From Chlorobiota bacterium (GTDB lineage: Bacteria; Bacteroidota; Bacteroidia; Flavobacteriales; Flavobacteriaceae): DNA of 8,894 nt. Shown here piece by piece: positions 1 through 4,561 of the stretch (positions are counted from its first letter, which is position 1; every line of letters starts with the position of its first letter). The stretch covers positions 1 to 8,894 of the forward strand of contig JAADEB010000096.1 of the NCBI GenBank assembly GCA_013153655.1. The letters run 5' to 3'. The translations under genes and the position numbers were made by a program. The notes under the pieces were generated by a model. That model was not told where the DNA came from, did no database searches, and saw only the letters and a list, made by a program, of their open reading frames with translations.

Positions 1-2
1 TG

Positions 3-66
3 AGAAAATCTAGCAAAAGACGAATTTCTTGCAGAAATTGTTGACAAGCACTTTTGCTGATTTTCT
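3..66. repeat. Imperfect inverted repeat with a nested hairpin at the window edge
   Basis: The arm at 3-19 (AGAAAATCTAGCAAAAG) is the reverse complement of the arm at 51-66 except for one extra base, giving a ~16 bp stem with a single bulge. Inside the 31-base spacer lies a second perfect hairpin: AATTTCT (23-29), loop TGC, AGAAATT (33-39). There is no run of T on either side long enough to call a standard intrinsic terminator. It could be the folded end of a gene lying left of the window, a small MITE-like element, or a structured RNA. The structure is seen directly; its function is unknown. Confidence 0.6.
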
Positions 67-80
67 AACATGACAGGAAA

Positions 81-221
81 TTCCCGCCGGCAGCCGGCCC
101 GCATTTTTGCCAGGCCAACGCGCTTATCCGCCTAATGGCGGATTTTGGATTTACTCTTCTTTGCCCATTTATATTTTTATATAATGTTTTGTCTGCGTAT
201 TATTTAAGCGCCTAATTCAAT
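81..221 (+). repeat. Dispersed intergenic repeat, copy A (~140 bp)
   Basis: This stretch aligns over nearly its whole length with 7622-7759, in the same orientation and with only small indels. It opens with a GC-rich block (GCCGGCCCGCATT, then GCCAACGCGCTTATCCGCC) and runs into an AT-rich tail that ends TTTAAGCGCCTAATTCAAT. It contains a hairpin, ATCCGCC (126-132), loop TAAT, GGCGGAT (137-143). It has no convincing open reading frame and lies just beyond the etfA terminator. A third, inverted and more diverged copy lies near 4168-4290. I do not recognise the family. Confidence 0.75.
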
Positions 222-261
222 ACAAGAATAAATTTGACATATACAAAACGTGATAAACAAA

Positions 262-287
262 AAAACCGGTGTGTTCACACCGGTTTT
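262..287 (-). terminator. Rho-independent terminator of the etfBA operon
   Basis: The arms AAAACCGGTGTG (262-273) and CACACCGGTTTT (276-287) form a 12 bp perfect inverted repeat, so the real loop is GTTC or similar. On the minus strand the stem is followed by a long U-rich tract, the complement of the A run at 255-265. It starts 20 bases after the etfA stop codon, where a terminator for this operon should be. In the plus direction the stem is followed only by TTTTG, so it would work poorly that way. Confidence 0.9.
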
Positions 288-306
288 GTAATGTAGGAAT
301 TTTCTG

Positions 307-1275
307 TTAGTGTTCGGCCTTAAAGGCTTTGAGTTTTTCAATGAGTTTGGGTACCACTTCGAAGGCGTCGCCTACCACGCCGTAGTCGGCGGCTTTGAAG
401 AAAGGCGCTTCGGGGTCGATATTGATAACCAGGATGTTTTTGGAGGAATTGACACCGGCCAAATGTTGGATGGCACCCGAGATACCGATGGCGATATAGA
501 GGTTGGGCGCCACTTGTTTCCCGGTTTGACCCACGTGTTCGGTATGGGGGCGCCAACCCATGTCGGCCACGGGTTTGCTACAAGCGGTGGCGGCACCCAG
601 TACTTCGGCCAGTTCTTCGATCATGCCCCAGTTTTCGGGACCTTTGAGGCCGCGCCCGGCCGATACGATGATTTCGGCATCACCCAGGGGCACTTTGCCG
701 GTGGCTTTTTCCACTTTCACGGATTTGATGTCCTCGAATACGGCGTCGTCCACTTGGGGTTGGAAGGTTTCCATGCTGCCGTCCACGGCTTTTTCCTTCA
801 AGCCGAAGGAGTTTTTGGCGATATTGAGGATTTTCACGTCGCCTTTGAGGGCCACGGTGGCGATGGCTTTGTTGGAAAAACTTTTGCGTTTCACCGTAAA
901 GGGATCCGTGCTTTCGGGTAGGGAAATCACCTGACTCACGTAGGCGGCTTTCATCAGGCCGGCCAGCAGGGGCGTTAGGTACATGCCGTCGGCGGATTGG
1001 CCGGTAATAATCAGGTTGGCGCCGGTTTGTGCAGCGGCTTGTTGAAGGGCTTGGGCATAGGCCATGGCATTGAAGGTGCCGAAACGGGCATCGTCCACAT
1101 TGAGGACTTTTTGGATGCCGTATTGATAGAGTTCGCCGGGTTCGGTAATACCGAATCCCAGGGCCAGGGTTTGGTCGCCGGTTTGTTCGGCCAAGGCGGC
1201 GGCGTAGGAAGCCAATTCCTTGGCGGTTTTGTTGGGTTTGCCGTTTTGATGTTCTGCGAATATGAGGATTGCCAT
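307..1275 (-). CDS. etfA: Electron transfer flavoprotein, alpha subunit
   Basis: EtfA (FixB family) carries the FAD of the cytoplasmic EtfAB heterodimer. The dimer takes electrons from acyl-CoA and other flavin dehydrogenases and passes them to ETF:quinone oxidoreductase. At 322 residues it has the family's usual length. The N-terminal half (about 1-190) is the alpha/beta ETF domain. The C-terminal FAD domain starts near 205 with VSAGRGLKGPENW and includes VGQTGK at 248-253 and GISGAIQHLAG at 264-274, followed by the DPEAPFFKAADYGVVGD stretch; these are the hallmark FAD-binding motifs. ATG at 1275 begins MAILIFAEH, a typical EtfA N-terminus. It is 18 bases downstream of the etfB stop with no Shine-Dalgarno sequence between, and a strong terminator follows. 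No dehydrogenase or quinone oxidoreductase gene is adjacent, so the electron donor cannot be told from context. Confidence 0.96.
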   Translation of the reverse strand: MAILIFAEHQNGKPNKTAKELASYAAALAEQTGDQTLALGFGITEPGELYQYGIQKVLNVDDARFGTFNAMAYAQALQQAAAQTGANLIITGQSADGMYLTPLLAGLMKAAYVSQVISLPESTDPFTVKRKSFSNKAIATVALKGDVKILNIAKNSFGLKEKAVDGSMETFQPQVDDAVFEDIKSVKVEKATGKVPLGDAEIIVSAGRGLKGPENWGMIEELAEVLGAATACSKPVADMGWRPHTEHVGQTGKQVAPNLYIAIGISGAIQHLAGVNSSKNILVINIDPEAPFFKAADYGVVGDAFEVVPKLIEKLKAFKAEH

Positions 1276-1293
1276 AATGATTCGTTTTTGGGG

Positions 1294-2040
1294 TTAGATG
1301 ACTTTGGCTTCGTTGTGCAAAAGGTCGATGAGTTGGTCCAGGTTGTCTTTGTCCACCAGTTTGACGGCGCTTTTGGCCGGCGGTTTTTCGAATTTGAGGT
1401 ATTCGGTCATCACCGGAGCGTCCACGGGTTGGAGCACTTCCAGGGGTTTGCGGCGGGCCATCATGATGCCGCGCATGTTGGGGATGCGGAGTTCTTCTTC
1501 CTTCACCAGGCCTTTTTGGCCGCCTACCAGCAGGGGTAGTTTGGTTTGGAGGGTTTCACGTCCTCCTTCGATTTCGCGGTCCACGGTAACTTCGTCGCCG
1601 TTGATTTCCAGACCGATGACGGCATTGATGAAGCGCAGGCCGGTGAGGGCGGCCACGATGCCGTGGACGGCGTTGCCGTTGTAGTCGATGGATTCGCGTC
1701 CGGCGATAATCAGGTCGTAGTCTTTGTCTTTGAGGAATTCCGCCAGCTGTACGGCCGTGTAGTAGCTGTCGGCCGGTTCGGCATCGATGCGGAAGGCTTT
1801 GTCGGCACCGATGGCGAGGGTTTTGCGGATGACGGATTCGTTGGTTTGCGGACCTACATGGACCACATGCAGTTCGCCTCCATGCTTTTCTTTGAGTTGC
1901 ATGGCTTTGGTCAATCCGAATTCATCGTGCGGATTGATGACAAATTGGATTCCCGTTTTATCGAACTTCGTGTCGTTGTCGGTGAAGTTGATTTTGGATG
2001 TGGTGTCGGGAACCACGCTAAGCATTAGTAATATTTTCAT
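1294..2040 (-). CDS. etfB: Electron transfer flavoprotein, beta subunit
   Basis: EtfB (FixA family) is the AMP-binding partner of EtfA, and its recognition loop docks the partner dehydrogenases. It has 248 residues, normal for the family. VVPDTTSKINFTDNDTKF (9-26) and NPHDEFGLTKA (36-46) are typical of the N-terminal half. AGRESIDYNG lies at 113-122, REIEGGRETLQTKLP at 155-169, and the conserved loop region RIPNMRGIMMARRKP at 185-199. This wording fits the Bacteroidota-type EtfB as I recall it. I chose ATG at 2040 (MKILLMLSVVPD) because an in-frame GTG at 2058 would only add six lysine- and arginine-rich residues absent from the family. It is the first gene of a two-gene operon with etfA. Conventional EtfAB and the bifurcating or FixAB types are hard to separate without a search, but the context offers no nif/fix or butyryl-CoA dehydrogenase gene. 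Confidence 0.95.
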   Translation of the reverse strand: MKILLMLSVVPDTTSKINFTDNDTKFDKTGIQFVINPHDEFGLTKAMQLKEKHGGELHVVHVGPQTNESVIRKTLAIGADKAFRIDAEPADSYYTAVQLAEFLKDKDYDLIIAGRESIDYNGNAVHGIVAALTGLRFINAVIGLEINGDEVTVDREIEGGRETLQTKLPLLVGGQKGLVKEEELRIPNMRGIMMARRKPLEVLQPVDAPVMTEYLKFEKPPAKSAVKLVDKDNLDQLIDLLHNEAKVI

Positions 2041-2438
2041 GTCAACTTTTTTTCGCACTTAAAGTTACAAAAAAAAAATTTAATTATTATGCATGCATAA
2101 CATTTTTTGGAGAAAATTGTTGTTGAGTGGAAAGCTGTTGTACGCCTTAGTAGGTTTTTAGTTTTATCCAATAACGGATATAAAATTTGCCTGCTAGAAT
2201 TTTTCGAAAGTTTTTGGGATTTGTTTGCCGGTTAAAATGGTATAGTTTTTCATATACCGGTTTTGCGGTTGAAACAATAAATCGCTCTGCCGTATTGTTG
2301 ATTCATAATTAATTTTTCAAAACCCTCCCCCGGCTTGTTTTAAAACTTTATTCGTAGCAACAATATATGAAATTGATTGTCGAATTCCGTCAGAAATCGT
2401 ATTACATGTTCGTTGATACCGGTTTATACCTGTTCGAC
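2041..2438. other. Intergenic region upstream of etfBA and downstream of the lipoprotein operon
   Basis: About 400 bases of AT-rich DNA with no supported gene. It must hold the etfBA promoter at its left end and the 3' end of the lipoprotein operon at its right end. A weak minus-strand element TAACTTTA (complement of 2060-2067) resembles the Bacteroidota -7 box TAnnTTTG but misses the final G. A 14 bp palindrome lies at 2087-2100. A short hairpin GGTATA (2239-2244) / TATACC (2253-2258) has an eight-base loop and no clear role. I see no convincing terminator for the gene ending at 2439. Confidence 0.6.
2087..2100. promoter_or_regulatory. 14 bp perfect palindrome upstream of etfB, possible operator
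   Basis: TTATGCATGCATAA reads the same on both strands and sits 47-60 bases upstream of the etfB ATG, around where a promoter would lie. Symmetric AT-flanked sites of this size are typical targets of dimeric regulators. No regulator gene is in the window, so the operator role is inferred from symmetry and position only. Confidence 0.4.
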
Positions 2439-2936
2439 TTAATGCTCTGTCCGGAAAACGCCTTCCCGGATGTACAAACTATCCAATCCGTTGTATAAGT
2501 ATCCTTGGAAGGTACCCCGTATGGTCCAATTGTTTTGGATATATAAAATTTTGGTGTAACCACTTCTGGCGGTGCTATGATATATGGTATTGCTGCCGTA
2601 GGGATAAAAAAGAAGGTAAGGTACCGATGGGTCGGGACGATTTACCGAACCCGGATCTTCCCACATATAGGTGCGCAAAGAGGGATGCTCGTCGGGTAAG
2701 TGTAATACCAACAATCCTTGATTGAATATATTTAATCCCCGTACCGTATCGGGAAATACGTTTATTTCCAAATCCAATTGGTCGGGGTAGGATAGGGGGT
2801 TGGTGTGTTGGTACCATAAACGTGCGGTATTGGGAGGAAGGCTGTCGTGTATGAGCATTTTATCCGTAAGAAAAGGCGATCGTTTGCATCCGGACATAAG
2901 AATGAGGACTATAATCGGCAAAATATACTTGAACAT
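2439..2936 (-). CDS. Small secreted lipoprotein, last gene of the envelope operon
   Basis: A 165-residue protein with a type II (lipoprotein) signal: a hydrophobic stretch from residue 4 to 13, then LMSGC with the lipidated cysteine at 17, followed by KRSP. ATG at 2936 is preferred because a longer frame reaching 3017 would bury the signal peptide and run back through the end of the preceding gene. It begins 19 bases after that gene's stop. The mature part looks beta-rich and has no catalytic motif I recognise. Its end (YTKILYIQ, then TIRGTFQGYL, DSLYIREGVF) resembles the end of the preceding lipoprotein. The shared pattern is reminiscent of Bacteroidota lipoproteins of the DUF6252 type. Function unknown; base composition is more AT-rich than etf or uvrA. 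Confidence 0.82.
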   Translation of the reverse strand: MFKYILPIIVLILMSGCKRSPFLTDKMLIHDSLPPNTARLWYQHTNPLSYPDQLDLEINVFPDTVRGLNIFNQGLLVLHLPDEHPSLRTYMWEDPGSVNRPDPSVPYLLFYPYGSNTIYHSTARSGYTKILYIQNNWTIRGTFQGYLYNGLDSLYIREGVFRTEH

Positions 2937-2955
2937 AATGTATTTTTTTTTAGGG

Positions 2956-3501
2956 TTAATAATATATTTGAATATAATTCCAGTCCCAAAAGCCGTTATC
3001 CACTCGTTTGCGTTCAATACCGTCGCTGAGGATAAAACGGAATATACCCGAAATATGGCGGTGGACGCTATCCAATTCCAATATCCTGATGAAATTTTCG
3101 GCTCCTTCCTGTCCGTACCAAACGGGATTTCCGGAATAAGAACCTTCTTGATAAAAAATAACCGCTCCGGGTTCCGAAGAACTGTCGTTGGGGTGACGTA
3201 CCGGATAGGTGCCGGGGCCGGTGTATGATTTTATCTCCATGAGCATTCGAAAATGTGTTTTGTTTTCGATATTTTGTTCGCCGCTTTGCACAACTTTAAT
3301 CAAAAGTATGGAATCCGCCGTTAACACAAACTCCACGGGCATATCGTAACGGGCTGCCGGAACTACGGGTGTTCCGTCCAGTTCCATATAGAATTGGTTA
3401 TCGAAAAAATAATTGGCCGATTTCAAAGAAGGAGGTTTGCATCCGACCAAAACCATGGAGGTAACTATCATTGCCGAGAAAAGTTTGATATAAATTTTCA
3501 T
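2956..3501 (-). CDS. Small secreted lipoprotein, DUF6252-like C-terminus, middle gene of the envelope operon
   Basis: A 181-residue protein with a clear lipobox: MKIYIKLF, a hydrophobic core, then VLVGC with the lipid-accepting cysteine at 21. ATG at 3501 is chosen because it lies four bases after the upstream gene's stop and gives a normal signal peptide. An alternative ATG at 3528 would overlap that gene and add nine residues. The pattern GPGTYPVRHP, then FIRILELD, HISGIFRF and VDNGFWD is like the Bacteroidota DUF6252 lipoproteins as I remember them: a beta-sandwich-like fold with GTY, ISGxF and NGxF motifs. The domain call is from memory, not a search. Probably anchored to the outer or inner membrane facing the periplasm. 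Role unknown; co-transcribed with the barrel-like protein before it. Confidence 0.82.
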   Translation of the reverse strand: MKIYIKLFSAMIVTSMVLVGCKPPSLKSANYFFDNQFYMELDGTPVVPAARYDMPVEFVLTADSILLIKVVQSGEQNIENKTHFRMLMEIKSYTGPGTYPVRHPNDSSSEPGAVIFYQEGSYSGNPVWYGQEGAENFIRILELDSVHRHISGIFRFILSDGIERKRVDNGFWDWNYIQIYY

Positions 3502-3505
3502 AACA

Positions 3506-4141
3506 TTAAAATATTTGATAGGAAACATGTGCCATTAATACATTCGTATGCATGATACCGCCGTTCAAAATTGTTATACTCCCAAGCCAACGTCGTCCGA
3601 AATGAATTCCCGCTTCACAAAAAAAACTTCCCGAGCGATAAGTGGGATCTATACGTTCAATATCTTTGCGTAAAGCGTCATAAACCGGACTGTTATTTTC
3701 ATAGATTCGTACGCGTAATGTGGGTTTTGGTTGTAAGTAGATGGAAATTCCCCCTCTAATAAAATAAATGCTCCGTTCCGTTTCAATGGAAAATTGCATG
3801 CGGCTGAGGTTTCTACTTATAATGTGTTCATAGCGGTAAACACCGGTTTCTTTGTAATTTAATGTTTTGAGACGGCCGTAATACAAACCTAAACCGGCAT
3901 GCCAGGTCCAAGCCTTTTTCCGGCCGATTCGAAAGCGCGTGTCTATCCCTATATCGGGTTGGGGAAAGAGCATATACTCCCGGTAGGAATCGTAATCCCG
4001 GGTCACATAAGCAATGTTAAAACCGGTTGAAACAAAAAGGTTTCCTTTTTCACGAATTCCCGCTTCCTGTTCTCGGTTTTGTGCCAAGAAAGGAAACGAA
4101 ATCATGATCAAAATAAACGATATAAAAGGACGGGTGTGCAT
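3506..4141 (-). CDS. Small exported outer-membrane-type protein (probable beta-barrel), first gene of the envelope operon
   Basis: A 211-residue protein starting at ATG 4141 (MHTRPFISF). The first 20 residues form a Sec signal peptide with probable cleavage after FLA, before Q21. An in-frame TTG at 4162 would add seven residues and looks worse. The mature part is a series of alternating amphipathic strands: FVSTGFNIAYV, DIGIDTRFRIG, WTWHAGLGLYYG, IYFIRGGISIYL, and CEAGIHFGRRW. It ends VLMAHVSYQIF, whose terminal aromatic residue is typical of BAM-inserted beta-barrels. The length would suit an eight-strand barrel. I cannot name a family. The stop codon lies four bases before the next lipoprotein start, so the three genes very likely form one transcription unit. 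A porin-like role, surface attachment, or assembly of the two lipoproteins are all possible. Confidence 0.8.
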   Translation of the reverse strand: MHTRPFISFILIMISFPFLAQNREQEAGIREKGNLFVSTGFNIAYVTRDYDSYREYMLFPQPDIGIDTRFRIGRKKAWTWHAGLGLYYGRLKTLNYKETGVYRYEHIISRNLSRMQFSIETERSIYFIRGGISIYLQPKPTLRVRIYENNSPVYDALRKDIERIDPTYRSGSFFCEAGIHFGRRWLGSITILNGGIMHTNVLMAHVSYQIF

Positions 4142-4167
4142 TTTTTTTGCCAAAATATACAAAAAAT

Positions 4168-4290
4168 TAGAATTATTTGCTCAACGAATAGGAAATAAAA
4201 TTTTTAAATAAGTAAAGAAGAAGAAAAACCTACATCCATTAATGGGAGGACCGGCGTATTGACCGGGAAAAAATGCGGGCCGGCCGCCGG
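4168..4290 (-). repeat. Dispersed intergenic repeat, copy C (inverted, diverged)
   Basis: Read on the minus strand, 4290-4252 gives GCGGCCGGCCCGCATT followed by a CCCGGTCAATACG-like stretch, which matches the GC-rich opening block of copies A and B very closely. Farther along, a GGAT...TTCTTC...TTT stretch and a final TTGAGCAAATAATTCTAAT resemble the tails of the other copies in the same order and at similar spacing. The core is convincing and the tail match is tentative. The tail end falls about 27 bases from the start codon of the barrel-like gene, so the repeat may supply or displace its promoter. Confidence 0.5.
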
Positions 4291-4537
4291 TGTTAAAAAG
4301 AGGTTGAAAGCATATTTTGTTTGAATCTTTTCTCAAAGATCGATACGATTCATGTTAAGTACTCTGCCAATGTTTTTTGTATCAAGGTAAAAAGAACATA
4401 AAGCAATAAAGATTATATTTAAGGTACGATAGCAATTTTAATTCTAAATACCAGGATTACCTCTGTATATCAAAATAGGAGTTTGATTATGTGTAATATT
4501 AATGAGTCGAGGTTATTCTTTTTCGCCGCGTAATGCG

Positions 4538-4545
4538 TAATTTTG
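4538..4545 (+). promoter_or_regulatory. Putative Bacteroidota -7 promoter element for uvrA
   Basis: TAATTTTG fits the TAnnTTTG consensus used by the Bacteroidota primary sigma factor and lies 16 bases before the uvrA ATG. I see no clear TTG at the -33 position. If real, the 5' leader would be about ten bases, with no room for a Shine-Dalgarno site. Consensus match seen; use inferred. Confidence 0.4.
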
Positions 4546-4561
4546 CACGTTTAACGAATTT

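Larger units (their letters stand above)
4142..4561. other. Divergent intergenic region between the envelope operon and uvrA
   Basis: About 420 bases that must carry promoters in both directions. The left part (about 4168-4290) is a diverged inverted copy of the dispersed repeat. A minus-strand TATATTTTG (complement of 4151-4159) is one base longer than the TAnnTTTG box and could serve the envelope operon. The right part (4300-4530) is AT-rich with no supported gene, apart from a possible 14-codon frame at 4489-4533 preceded by AGGAG. Confidence 0.5.

Noticed and set aside
310..921. A 203-codon plus-strand frame opposite etfA, and similar ones at 997-1539 and 1546-2028
   Set aside because: They mirror etfA and etfB codons (glycine-, phenylalanine- and histidine-rich translations) and have no start signals or family resemblance.
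2239..2258. Hairpin GGTATA/TATACC as the terminator of the lipoprotein operon
   Set aside because: Six pairs around an eight-base loop, about 180 bases beyond the stop codon, with no U-tract on the minus strand at the right place.
2800..3228. A 142-codon plus-strand frame across the two lipoprotein genes
   Set aside because: Antisense to two genes with clear signal peptides and tight operon spacing. The hydrophobic stretch arises from the AT-rich complement of the junction.
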